Source: Saccharum officinarum (lineage: Eukaryota > Streptophyta > Magnoliopsida > Poales > Poaceae). From it: DNA of 64,000 nt. A model generated the notes under the pieces. The model was not told the origin of the DNA, did not search any database, and saw only the letters and a list, made by a program, of their open reading frames with translations. Each line of letters begins with the position of its first letter. Position 1 is the stretch's first letter. The position numbers were made by a program, and so were the translations under genes. Shown one piece after another: positions 35,345 through 47,345 of this stretch. The DNA lies in assembly GCA_020631735.1 (NCBI GenBank), contig CM036160.1, forward strand, positions 6,432,407 through 6,496,406, given 5' to 3'.

Positions 35345-38300
35345 ATTTTCTCTCAGTGGTTTTGCTGCTGCATTGAAAGCCAATCAATTTGATGGAAAGA
35401 ATTTCATGATTTGGTGTGCACGGATGGAATTGTGGCTCACTGCGATGAATTGCTATCATGCCGCACAGGGGTGGCCTGAGAACTTGGCTCCTGAGGATGA
35501 GCCAAAGTTTCGGCTACTGATAACCTGTTCAGAGGTGCCGTGATCAATGATCTTCATCGCAAGTATGAGAAAAGCTACATTTTTCCATTTGGCAAGGATT
35601 TATGTGATGCTTTTGAGGCAAAGTTTGGTGTCTCTATGCTGGGAGTGAGCTGTATCTTATGGAGCAGTTGTGTTGATTATAAGATGGTTGAGAACCGTTT
35701 TATGGTTGAACAGTCTCATGAGATTCGGGCACTGGCTAAGGAACTCGAGCTTTTTCCCTGTCCTTTACAGTTTGTGGCCGGCGGTATCATCGCTAAGCTG
35801 CCACATTCTTGGAAGGATTTTGCTACCTCTCTAATGCATAAGAGACAAGAGTTCAATGTGCCTGAACTCATTGATACTCTTGATGTTGAGGAGAGGGCGA
35901 GAGCAAAGGACAAGGGAAAAGGGGTTGAGACATCTTCTGCAAACATAGTGCAGAAAAAAAACTCATTTGTATTCCGTAAGAATAAGAAGAAGAACCAAAA
36001 CAATAAGCAACAGAACACTTCTAAGCCAGTTCAGACAGCACAGTTCAAGAAAAAGAACAACCACAAGAAAAAAAGGAGGCTGCTTTGTTTATGGTAGTGA
36101 AGAGCACTGGGCAAGTGAGTGCCCAAACCGCAAATTTAAGCAAGAACTTAAGAACTCGGTCAACATGGTTACTACTGATACTGAAGGAGGAACATCTGGG
36201 TATGGTAACCATTTACCTATTGTTTTTCAGTTTGTAATTCACCTAAGTGGTGGATGGATAGTGGTGCTAATATTCATGTATGTGCTGATGTTTCTTTGTT
36301 TGCTTCCTATCAAATCGGGAGGACTGGAGCCTTGCTGATGGGAAACGGATCACGTGCGCATATTCTTGGTGCTGGTACAGTCAATCTGAAGTTTACTTCG
36401 GGAAAGACAGTGCTATTGAAGAACGTGCAACATGTGCCCTCCATCAAGAAAAATCTTGTTAGTAGTTCGATGATGTGTCGAGATGGCTACAAAATTGTTC
36501 TTGAGTCCAATAAGTGCGTTGTGTCGAGACATGGTATTTTTATTGGTAAAGGTTATATTGCAGAGGTCTGTTCCAGTCTCTGCTTGATGTGTGTAATAAG
36601 GTTGTGAACATTGCTAATATTTCTGCTGAGTCAGATTTATGGCACTCACGCTTATGTCATGTTAATTTTGGTTGTCTTATGCGGTTAATAAATCTGAATT
36701 TAATCCCAAAAAGTAATATGGTCAAAAGTTCTAAGTGCCATGTGTGTATGCAATCGAAGCAACCCCGCAAGCCTCATAAGGCTGCTGAGGTGAGGAATTT
36801 GGCACCTCTAGAACTTGTTCATTCGTATTTATGCAAAATGAATGACGATTTGACTAAAGGTGGTAAACGATACTTCTTGACATTTATAGATGATTGCACT
36901 AGATTTTGCTACGTGTATTTACTTAAAACAAAAGATAAAGCGTTGTATTATTTTAAGGCCTATAAAGCTGAGGTATAAAATCAACTTGAGAGAAAAATTA
37001 AACGGTTAAGTTCTGATCGAGGTGGAGAATATTTCTCTAGTGAATTTACTGAATTCTACGTGGAACATGGTATTATTCATGAGAGGACACTGCCATACTC
37101 ACCACAGTCTAATGGTATAGCTGAAAGGAAAAACCGCACCCTAACTGAGTTGGTGAATACCATGTTGGGTACTGCGGGATTATCCAAGGAATGGTGGGGT
37201 GAGGCGATTTTGACAGCGTGTCATATCCTAAATAGAGTTCCTACAAAGAATAAAGAAATCACACCATTCGAGGAATGAGAGAAGAAGAGACTAAATCTCT
37301 CCTACAAGCGCACTTGGGGTTGCTTGGCCAAAGTGAATGTGCCTATCAATAAGAAGCACAAACTTAGACCTAAAACTGTTGATTGTGTGTTTCTTGGTTA
37401 TGTTATTCACAGTGTTGGCTATATATTCTTAATTATAAACTCTAAGGTACATGACATGCATGTTGGCACAATAATAGAATCCAAAGATGCTATATTTTTT
37501 TAGAATGAATTTCCCATGAAAATTACACCTAACACAACTGGTCATGAATCTATAATTCCCCATGAGCATGAGCATGAGATATTCACACCGGTACAACAAA
37601 TTGAGGAACCCCATGAGCAAAATCCTAAGGAGGATGACATTGTAGTCACCAGAAAGAGCAAGCGACAGAGAGTTGCTAAATCTTTTAGGAATGACTATAT
37701 TGTGTACCTTGTGGATGACACACCAACGACCATTGAACATACATATTCCTCTCCTGATGCTGACTTGTGGAAGAAAGCAGTAAGGAGCAAGATGGATTCT
37801 ATCATGTCTAATGGAACTTGGAAAGTTGTTGATCGACCTTATGGGTGCAAATCTATAGGGTGCAAATGGGTGTTCAAGAAAAAAGCTTAGGCCTGATGGT
37901 ACTATTGAGAGGTACAAGGCAAGGCTTGTGACCAAGGGTTATACCCAAAAAAGGGTGAAGACTTCTTTGATACTTACTCACAGTTGTTCGATTGACTACA
38001 ATTCGAGTGTTGATTTCATTGGCAGCTTCCTATAGTCTGACCATTCATCAAATGGATGTTAAGACAACTTTCCTAAATGGAGAGTTAGAGGAAGAGATCT
38101 ATATATAGATCAGATAGATGGTTTTATAACAAATGGTTAAGAGGGCAAAGTGTGTAAGTTATCAAAGTCGTTGTACGGCCTAAAATAAGCACCCAAGTAA
38201 TGGCATGAGAAGTTTGATAAAACTTTGACATCAGCTGGATTTGTTGTGAATGAAGCTGATTCTTGTGTCTATTATCGGTATGGTGGGGTTTAAGGAGTTA

Positions 38301-39265
38301 TCTTATGCTTATATGTTGATGATATTTTGATCTTTGGATCAAGCCTCAATGTGATTGAGGAGGTGAAGAAATTTCTATCAAACAATTTTGAGATGAAAGA
38401 TCTAGGAGAAGCTGATGTTATTCTTAATATCAAGCTTTTAAGAGAAGGTAATGGTGGGGTAACTTTGTTACAATCTCACTATGTGGAAAATGTTCTGAGT
38501 CGCTTTGGGTTTAGTGACTGTCAGCCTGCTCCCACACCATATGACCCTAGTGTGCTATTGAGAAAGAATCGACGAATAGCAAGGGATCAATTGAGATATT
38601 CCCAGATCATTGGTTCGCTCATGTATCTTGCTAGTGCAGCAAGGCCTGACATCTCATTTGCTATGTGCAAGCTGAACTGATTTGTGTCAAACCCGAGAGC
38701 TAATCACTGGCGTGCTCTTGAGAGAGTGATGCGCTATCTAAAAGGCACTATGAGCTATGGTATTCGTTATACCGGACACCCAAAGATGTTGGAAGGCTAT
38801 TGTGATGCCAACTGGATATCTGATGCTGATAAGCTTTATGCCACAAGCGGATATGTGTTCTTGCTTGGAGGTGACGCTGTTTCCTGAAAGTCTTGCAAGT
38901 AGACTGTCATAACGAAGTCTACAATGAAAGCAGAACTCACAACATTAGACACTGCTGGGTCTGAAGCCGAGTGGCTCCGTGATCTCCTTATGGATTTACC
39001 GGTGGTTGAAAAAGTTATACCAGCTATTTCTATGAACTATGATAATCAAACGGTGATTACCAAGATTAACAGTTCTAAGGATAACATGAAGTCCACGAGG
39101 CACGTTAAGAGACGATTAAAATCTGTCAAAAAATTGAGAAACTCCGGAGTTATTGTGTTGGACTATGTTCACACGTCTAATAATCTGGCAGATCAATTCA
39201 TTAAGGGCATGTCAAGAAATGTGATAGAGAGTGCATCGAGAGAGATGGGTACGAGACCCATGTGA
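35345..39265 (+). pseudogene. Copia gag-pol polyprotein, broken
   Basis: Gag begins near 35360 (NQFDGKNFMIWCARMELWL, UBN2-like) and shifts frame near 35512. The zinc knuckle at 36090-36125 reads CFVYGSEEHWASECP, its second cysteine replaced by tyrosine. Protease has MDSGANIHVCAD at 36250. The integrase zinc region (LWHSRLCHVNFG … CHVCMQSK) and core (FIDDCTRFCYVYLLK, LPYSPQSNGIAERKNRT) follow at 36640-37280. Reverse transcriptase lies at 37740-38680, with the catalytic YVDDILIFG box at about 38308-38335, and RNase H at 38690-39010 (EGYCDANW, STMKAELTTLDTAGSEAEWL). At least eight stops or shifts break it, including TGA after TPFEE (37276), where the family has tryptophan. It would encode the retrotransposition machinery; this copy cannot. 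Confidence 0.9.
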
Positions 39266-39804
39266 AATCTACTATAGTGGTAACCTGTCCTATGTGATCG
39301 GAGATCCTGTGAAGTAGGATGGTGAAACAAGCTAGTAGTAGATTGAGAGGAAAAATCTCTTTCTAAGCTCATCTCTGATGCACATCTTTCCTTCTGTAAG
39401 GCAGGTTGGTTTATATCGTAATATGTTCGAAGTGTCTTGGTCAAGAAGAGATGTTGTCCTATAGAACATTTTTTTGAGAAATACACCTATATGAGTTAGA
39501 ATACTGGTCATGGTCTATGAGACTTGGGTAATCTCTAAAAACTCATGAAAGGCACTGAAGTGTGACTTATAAGCTTCAAACAGAGGGGATGCTTGTTGCA
39601 GCCTAGTACCAGCAAAGGACTTGAGTGAATTTTACTTCACACAAAACTGTCAATTCAAGGCATATTCCATTATTCAGTTGTGACTGAGTGAAACTTTTGT
39701 TCTAAATGGATGTTCAACTTAACAGTCTCCATCGAAACACTGGTATATCAAAGAAATGTGGATTTGAAGCAACATTATTACAAACCTTAGAGTTTGGTGG
39801 GGAT

Positions 39805-40989
39805 TGTTATATTTATTATGGGCCAGACCCATTTTAAATTTAATAAATCAATAAAACTCTACGGTATGTAACTGTTGGGCATTTAATATTTATACTGGAT
39901 TAGAATTTGACCAAATGTTGACTCAACTTATATGGTTGGACTTCATCCGTCCATATTGAGAAGTTGAGAAAAGGATAAAGTCGTGCCACACGCGCGTGCG
40001 TGCGCCGCCGCCGCCGCCGGCCGGGCCGGGTCATGGGCGTGGCGTGGCAAGGCGAGGTGAGGCAGGCGGCGAGCGAGCAGACGGGCGTTACAACTCACTC
40101 ACTCTCCATGATGCCGGGAGTTACAACTCACTAACTCTCCATGATGGCGGGAGTTACAACTCTATGAATTAATTCTGGCAGTTACTGTGTCTTCAATGGC
40201 GGGAGTTACCGTCTCTTCAATGGCGAGAGTTACAACTCTCTGAGTTGAGCTCTTCTCCTCCCTCTGCGTGCTGGCATAAAAGATACACAGGTTCCTCTAG
40301 CGCTGTCTCTCGGTACCTGACAAAATCAATCATACCTCATTTTCTGTAGAAAGGTTTCCCCGTCTCGTACCTCTGCGTGCACAGAGAGACAAGAGAGCAT
40401 GTGCTTCTGAAGCCCATGCCGTCTGTGATCCCTGCTTGGGGAGTGCGGCAATTAGGTTTTTGAGGAGCGACTACGCGACTGCTCGTTCACGGTCAGCGGC
40501 ATCTTCTTCCTCTAGACGCGGACGGGAACTGCACGGTGATCACATTCCTGCATCGACTGCGGTCCACAACTTCGAGCAACGCACTATAGCGACTAGTGCG
40601 AATGGAGCCTCTGATGCCCTCGGCATGGGACCTTCTGCTGGGTACATCCTATTCTTATCTCTTTGTCAATTCATGGTGTACATGTGCTATGTTGTCTCTG
40701 TTACATTCTATATACCATAGATTTATGTGATACTCGTGCTTGCTGGTATGTTTAGACTATTATGCTTATATATTATTTATTATGATCTTGGCTCATATAT
40801 GATATACAATCTTGTTATTATATCTGTTTTGTCTTATCTTTGTATATATGAACATATTGATCATCCTTTTTTATTCATATAAATATATATGATGCTATGC
40901 TACAATTGTTTATTATCTTACATGTTATCACCGTGCAGTTATTATTTTTTGGAATTTAACTGTGTAGAAAATTTTCTAAATTTCTAACA
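39805..40989 (+). repeat. Copia 3' LTR
   Basis: Starts TGTTATATTTATTATGGGCC and ends TTTCTAACA. It is aligned throughout with the 5' LTR but has many substitutions and a rearranged minisatellite at 40080-40250, so it is about 47 bp longer. Confidence 0.9.
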
Positions 40990-41027
40990 AGAGCAACTGA
41001 CACTACTGCACAACGGGGCTTTAGTCC

Positions 41028-41245
41028 CGGTCTAAAAGGACCTCTAGTCCCGGGCTGCAAGCCGGGACTAAGGTTTCGGGACTAAATATCCCACCTTTAG
41101 TCCCGGTTCGCAGGCCCGGGACTAAAGGAAGACCTTTAGTCCTGGTTGGTAATACCAACCGGGACTAAAGGTGTTGCCAGGCATCGACGTGGCGCAACAC
41201 CTTTTAGTCCCGGTTGGTATTACCAACCGAGACTAAAGGTTCTTT
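41028..41245. repeat. Left subterminal repeats forming a long hairpin
   Basis: Repeated 'tttagtcccgg' words in both orientations. The part 41132-41240 forms an inverted repeat with arms of about 46 bp (41132-41177 and 41194-41240) and a 16-base loop, with only a few mismatches. These are likely binding sites for the element's own protein and a possible source of small RNAs. Confidence 0.8.
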
Positions 41246-41507
41246 TTTCTTTTTCCTTTTTCTTTCTAATTTATTATTGATTTTGGTTTTCAGTTATATT
41301 GTTTTCCAAATTATTCTTCGCTGCTATTATCCGTATACGTTGCACATATACGAGAGCGTTATTATTGCACACAAATAAAGTATGAAACTACATATATATA
41401 TTATAGAGCTATACATATACGTACATACACATTACATTTACAATAATATACAAGTAATTAAGTGTTCGGCCGCCAGTTAATGAGTTACACAAATGTTTGC
41501 CCACCAC

Positions 41508-42173
41508 TCAAAGCTCATACAAGTGTTCGTTCTTGTTTGGACTCTTCAAATCCAACCTAGGGTTGTGGTGGAACTCGCCGTCTTCCGGGATGACATGATC
41601 GTTGATGAAACCTGCGATCGTCTCCTAGATTGCGACGAGTATTGTGTGCTTGAACACTTGTTCTTTCAATTCCCACTCCTTCCATTTGCATTAATTAAAG
41701 GAAAAGATATTGATATACATAAGATTTATTTAGTTTCAATAAATAAATAAGATATGAATTTACTGTATACACATGTTACTTACTTTTAGCATCTCTTTAG
41801 CAGGTGTAAATTTGCTACACCGCATGTACTCGCAAACGTAGTATCCACATAAATTGGTTCCGTACGGTTGTCTGGACACCCACTTATGTAGAATAGGAGG
41901 GGGGAGTGGCACTTTCAGATCCGTATGATATCTTTGTTGTAGCCAAGCCCAAGCCCTGCCAAATAAGTCAGTCGTTGATTAGGTATAGCATAGTAAAGTA
42001 AAGGAGCAGGCAACGATAATTAACGAATGATAGAACTTACCTCTGGATTATGTCTATCATGTCTTGGTATATTGCCAGCTCTTTTCTCATTGAGTCCCAC
42101 ACATTTATAGTTTGTTCCTTGATCTTAATCTCAATGAGTATCCAGTGATCCCTGCATTTCTTTATAGAGTCAA

Positions 42174-42265
<92 letters not shown>

Positions 42266-45200
42266 TTGGATTGACTAAGACATGATATAACACAACACTT
42301 TACCCCATATTGTAAGGGAAGAGTATCAACTCCTTATGCCTTTGGTTATAAAAGAACCTCCGGAGGTTTTTTTTCCATTTCCTTGATCTTCAGATTGAAT
42401 GGATCTTTAGTCTTTGTGTCCTTGTACACGACATACGGATCGATAAAACCAATTCGATCGTCTTGTTTCAATCTGAGTTCTCTCATCATGTGTCTGCACA
42501 TCGTGAGCATAGTTATTACGAATACGTACATATGCTAGAGTGGGATTATTGATTAAAAGGAAGAATCACTTACAGACAGTAGCAGCTTATGAGAGATTTG
42601 TCAAGAGCATCTATATAGAGAAGCTGGTGTACTTTACTAAACTCTACCCAGATGACATCATCTCCACAAAAGTAGTAACGGTCTCTGACTTGGACGCCCA
42701 GATATTGTTCACTTTGATGTTGTGCACGGAATCTCAAGTAGTACTCGTGCAGCTTATACATTTGTGTACCAAGATTTTTTACCCTTGCAGGGTCGCATAG
42801 ACTCCTGCCATATACGTACTTCCTCCGCCATTCATCAACAACTTCGGCCTCTTTAACAGTGGTTAGTTCCTCCTGACCGAGAAGTTATTCTAAGGAAAGC
42901 CCAATCACATTCATCCACTTGGCGAGTTCATCTAAGTCCACATCATCAGGTACCGACATTTGCATCAAGTTCATATTGAAACCATATTGATTCTCAACCA
43001 CTAGTGGCGGCACTAATTGCTGCGCTTATTGGCCGAGCTATGCAACATCTTTCCCGGCCGCTTTCTGTTTCCTTTTGTCCTCCTTGATTTTCTTTGTGAT
43101 AGTATGCTCATAGTCTGATAGTGGCGGCGCTATTTTTTTACTAGCGGCACGCTTCTCGTCTTGCATAGCCTGCACCACTTGACGTAGCTTTACACGAGGA
43201 TACATTAGGTATGGCTTCTCTTGCTTTGCTCGTGCGTCAGCTTTGGTCTTTTCGAAGAACGCTTTCACTTCTGCCTTGACTGAAGCATTAAGTTCTTCGT
43301 CAGTCTTCTCGTATAAAAGCTTGGTCATCTTCGGGATCTTCATGACCACAACTTGTTTCTTCGGCGGAGGTGGTGGGACCGATCTCTGTGGGCCAGCGGG
43401 CCTCTTGTTCCTTGATGGACCAACCAGTGCCGATGAGGCGGCCGTTGTCGGTATTGGCGGAGGCGGCGGTGGCACGGTTGGAGCTTGCTGTTGTGGAGGA
43501 GATTGGGCCGCTGGCGGCGTTGAAGTACGTCGTGGAGGAGATACGACTAGCGGTGGGGATGCAGCCTTGTCTTGTATGAAATTGTCGTCGTCGTCATGTC
43601 CCACGGCACTGTGGTCATGTGGTGAATGGATAGACGGACTTGGGGAGGTCCTGGATTTGAAAAAAACGAACAAGGTATATACATGAGTGAACCGTAATTA
43701 GATACAGTACATAATTATTGAAAAGCAATTGCATTCACAATCATCCACACCTAGGGTTCGGTTGTGGTGGCGGCGCCCCAGGAATAATGATGTATCATTT
43801 CTTCCAACATATGAATGTCTTCTCCGCTTCACCTAGGTCTTCTCCCCATCACCACCTTCGATATCCAAAGCCACATTTTCATGGCCTTTGACCACTCTAT
43901 CCACTGAGACACTAGCATATCCGGGTGGTATTGCGACCGAGTGGATCCTTGGTGTCTTGGTGGGGTCGATAGGAGATACAACACCGGTACCCACCTTGAC
44001 TGTGGCATTCCCCTTCGGAATATGCAGCTCATAGGATGTCAACGGAATGGTGACATCATCCACGGGGAAGCGCATCCCTGCGTCATCATCTTGCCTCACA
44101 GGCACCTCCGTAGAAGCACAACTGCTTTTCAACTGAGCTAAGCCAGGGCTGATGTTGGCGGCCGGCTGTGACAAGCTCTAGAGGCGGGAACTTACAACTT
44201 CCTCCACGGCCTTTCTAATTTGCTCATTCATAGTGGCCTTAAGCGCTTTCTCCCGCTCTAGTGCCTTACGAGCCACTTCACTGGTCTTCATAACAGCCTC
44301 CTCTAACTTGCGTAGCCGTTCCCTGTCCTCTTCCTTCTTTCTCTGACAGCTTCTATAAGTTTTTCTGTCCTGAGGGAAGGCACGCTCCCATGACATAGAG
44401 CCATAGCCTCTCGTCCGTCCACCGTGCTCAGGGTTCCCCAGGGCATATGTCAGCTCATCTTTATCTCTATTCGGTTGCCACTCTCCACTTTGAGCGACGG
44501 AGCGGGCTTGATGAAATCTTTCTGCTACAGATTGGATGCGTTCCCCATACATGACCTTTTCGGTCTCTAGGTCTAGGCGGCCTCCATGAGCGAAAAACCA
44601 GTGCTTGGCGCGCTCAGGCCAGTTGAGGGATTATGGCACCAACCCCCTGTCAATTAGCTCTTGCTCGGCTTTTTTCCTCTTAGGAATGGCAGTAGGGTAG
44701 CCACCTGATCCCATCGTATGGAGGTAGGTCTTGTGTCGGGCATTCTCTTGGTTCCTTCTTGCCCATTGCTGACCCTCTTCTGACGTCTTGAACTGTACAA
44801 ACTCGTCCCAAAACGGCTACAGCTTGACAAAGTGCTTACAGTTGAAATCCGGAGTCTTGTTCTTCTTGATATAGTCGTTATATAGATTCTTCTTATAGCA
44901 CTGAAATTGTGTGGCCATCTTCTTCATAGACCAATCCCAAACTCTTTCCTTCAACTGTTCATCGTTTGTGTCTAGCGTGAAATATTGCAACACGTCACCC
45001 CAAACTAGTTCCTTGTCACGGTCGGAGACATAACTGATTTCTAGACGTTGCTTATTTTTCTTTCACTCACGGACATTGATTAGGATCCTATTCCAGGCAA
45101 GGTACCCTAAGTGGTTGACAAAGGCCCTTGCATGGGGTCTACGTGGCTGGCCTGTTCTCTCATCGAAATCCGTGATAACCAACTGGCCCTCCATCGGCTT

Positions 45201-45501
45201 CTTCGGGCCTCGTACTTTTCTGCTGGTCCCCGTGGTTGTCGTTGAGACAGAGGGCTATGTAGGCAGAAACAAGATAATTAATAAAGGATTTTTTTGAATT
45301 TCATGTATATAAACATAGGAGGCTGCATATATTACAGACCTCGCCAACATTGTCTTGGTCATTCGGGTCGACCCAGTACTGAGAACCGTCATCAATGCCC
45401 TCAGGGTTCTCATCGCCTTCACGATCGTCATAACGACCTTCTTCAGCGCTATCGCGGATCATGTTCAACAATATTTCTTCGTCTTCTCTCGGGTCAGCCA
45501 T
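41508..45501 (-). pseudogene. CACTA TNP1-like gene ending in Ulp1/C48 protease domain
   Basis: Starts at 45501 with an acidic N-terminus (MADPREDEEILLNMIRDS). The Ptta/En-Spm type region spans about 45230-44560 (GQPRRPHARAFVNHLGYLAW, WARRNQENARHKTYLH, LNWPERAKHW), followed by a coiled coil (44350-44180), a segment PVDDVTIPLTSYELHIPKGN, and a proline-rich linker (43560-43380). The C-terminal exons encode a C48 (Ulp1) peptidase-like domain: 42151-42041 has the histidine in HWILIEI and the aspartate in VWDSM, and 41955-41784 has the glutamine and cysteine in RQPYGTNLCGYYVCEYM. It probably combines element-end binding with a deSUMOylase-like protease; activity is inferred. In-frame stops lie after VRE, VKL and LVP, and at 41625-41627, mostly explicable by transitions. 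A ~85-bp TA tract sits in an intron. Confidence 0.75.
42175..42261. repeat. (TA)n microsatellite, ~43 units
   Basis: Uninterrupted TA dinucleotides within an intron of the TNP1/protease gene. Confidence 0.97.
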
Positions 45502-45514
45502 TTCTGCAAAAATA

Positions 45515-45604
45515 TTTAGGGTTTAAGGTTTACAGTTTAGGGTTTAGGATTTAGGGTGTAGGGTTTAGGGTTTAGGGTTTATGGTTTAGGGTTTAGGGTT
45601 TAGT
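45515..45604 (-). promoter_or_regulatory. Telomere-like TTTAGGG array (telo boxes) before start codon
   Basis: About twelve imperfect copies of TTTAGGG on the plus strand, i.e. AAACCCTAA on the coding strand, lie 14-103 bases before the ATG of the TNP1/protease gene. AAACCCTA telo boxes are known cis elements in plant leaders and bind Myb-type TRB proteins. Variant units (ttaagg, ttacag, ttatgg) show that this is an interstitial tract, not a chromosome end. Confidence 0.75.
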
Positions 45605-46265
45605 GTATGTCATTTGATTATGAACATCATTTGCTAACAAATATACCACTAATTTATACCACTAATTGTACCACTAATTATAGCACTAATTTAAACAATA
45701 CCTGTATTTTGAAGCCGGTGAGACAGCGGAGAGACGACGTCGGAGAGACGGCGGTTGGTGTGGAGACGACGGGGACTTCGGTGACAGCGGCAGAGAGACG
45801 TCGATCTGGAAGTAGGAAGAAAGAGGGAACAAATGTATTATAAGAGTGTGTGTTAATACATATGAAATATTATATCACATTTATATATATCACATTATTA
45901 ATATATATGTGTGTGTTTAGTGTGTGTGTGTTAGTGTGTGTATCCCTAATTATCCCTAAATATTAATTATTACATCACTATTTATATAATTATTATATAC
46001 TAACGCATTTTTCAAATTATTTCTTTTTTTAAAATCATTTTTAGTGACTTTGGTGACTGCATTTTTTTACATCAAATTATTACACCACTAAGCTCGGGGC
46101 GGTCCTCCGGGCGGTGGACGAGGGCGCGGACGATTTAAACGTTAAATAGCTAAATTTAAACGTTCCAACGGTTAGATAGCCGGAGATTTTACGGTTTTTT
46201 TTAATAAATTACTTGATCGATGTTATCGAATAAATAAATTTCTGTTAAACAAGAGGTGCCCTTAT

Positions 46266-46480
46266 TTGCCCGCCGCCGCGCATCCTCTCGCGGCCGCGCA
46301 TACTCTGACTCCGGTGCATCCTCTCGCGGCCCGCCGCCGCGCATCCTCTCGCGGCCGCGCATTCTTTCGCTCTGATTCCGGTGCTGCAGATTCGCCTTCA
46401 CCGGACCTTGCATTTTCCTGTCGCCGCGCATCCTCTCGCGGCCGCGCATACTCTGACTACGGACATTGGAGCGGACGAGG
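46266..46480. repeat. GC-rich minisatellite (cgcgcatcctctcgcggc)
   Basis: Words 'cgccgcgcatcctctcgcgg' and 'ccgcgcatactctgactccg' recur four to five times with a spacing of about 45-55 bases. This lies upstream of the TNP1/protease gene on its coding strand, in the presumed promoter. Alanine/arginine-rich frames here are not supported. Confidence 0.7.
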
Positions 46481-46499
46481 ACGCGAACATTGGTTCCGT

Positions 46500-46943
46500 C
46501 AGTGGCGGATTCACGGCCCGGGCTGGGGGGCTACAGCCCGGGGCGTGGCCCAAAATTACTGGGAGCAGCTCCTCATAGCCGCACAGGTCAAAGCCCAGCC
46601 TCCAGCCCACCAAGTGCCGGCACTCCCGCAGGCACAGGCCGCATCCGCTCAACACGCCCTAGCTCATGAGTCCCGACCTCTGAACTCCGCCCACCGTTCA
46701 ACGCATCCAGTTGGCGGGGCCGGCAGCCGCCCGCATGCCACGTTGCTCGTACCCACACAATTCTCCACTCTCCAGCTTCTCCTCGTCCTCTCCATGGTGC
46801 CTGACAAAGATCTGGAGCTCTGTTCCTCCGTGAGGGGCTGACGCCGCGCCATGACTGAAGTGGGCAAATCCTCCGTCACCGGCCACACCCACGGCCACAG
46901 CATAGTTAGCCCGGGGCATAGCCCGTTCCTAGATCCGCCACTG
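46500..46943. mobile_element. hAT MITE inserted in the CACTA element
   Basis: Terminal inverted repeats CAGTGGCGGAT at both ends, flanked by GGTTCCGT (46492-46499) and GGTTCTGT (46944-46951), an 8-bp target duplication with one difference. 444 bp, GC-rich, without transposase; it splits a sequence of 'gacgcgaac' words that continues on both sides. Open frames on either strand match no family I recognise. Its end resembles those of the element at 33094-34034. Confidence 0.82.
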
Positions 46944-47135
46944 GGTTCTGTACCTAGAGACTCTCCTGAACTGCGGACGCGAACGAGGGCGCGGACGAGG
47001 GCGCGCGCCGGCGGTGCTCAGGGCGGCGGCGGCGGTGCTCGGGGCGGCGGCGGTGCTCAGGAGGACGGCGGCGGTTCGTGTGTGCGCACGGGTGGGGAGG
47101 AGGAGGAAGAATGCCCTGCCTTTATAGGTCAGGGG

Positions 47136-47345
47136 ACCTTTAGTCCCGGGTCTGGCCACCGCCCGGGGCTAAAGGGCCTTTAGTCCCGGTTTCAGCCACA
47201 AACCGGGACTAAAGGGTGAGACCTATAGTCTCGGTTCGTGGCTGGAACCGGGACTAAAGACCTTTTAGTCCCGGACAGTGGACAGACCTAGGACTAAAGG
47301 TCCTTCCACCAAATTATGGCGCCTATTTAGGCGCCAGAATTTGGT
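47136..47345. repeat. Internal copy of subterminal CACTA repeats plus palindrome
   Basis: Four to six 'tttagtcccgg'/'ccgggactaaag' words, the same as those at the element's ends, lie between the two genes. They are followed by a near-perfect palindrome at 47308-47345 with 16-bp arms (accaaattatggcgcc and its inverse). They could be an internal promoter or binding region for the second gene, or the relic of another element's end. Confidence 0.75.

Larger units (their letters stand above)
34184..40989 (+). mobile_element. Copia LTR retrotransposon, full length, degenerate
   Basis: LTRs at 34184-35321 and 39805-40989 begin TGTTA and end TAACA. The 5-bp target duplication AGAGC flanks the element at 34179-34183 and 40990-40994. 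A purine-rich tract (agtttggtgggga) precedes the 3' LTR. Internal order gag, protease, integrase, reverse transcriptase, RNase H is the Ty1/copia order. Many stops and frameshifts, together with LTR length and sequence differences, indicate an old insertion. Confidence 0.93.

Noticed and set aside
45515..45604. A true chromosome end or telomere
   Set aside because: Only ~90 bp, with degenerate units and transposon sequence on both sides.
46398..46919. Frames on both strands within the 444-bp hAT MITE
   Set aside because: GC-rich short element without transposase motifs; a comparison with the vWA C-terminus was considered but the text does not match.
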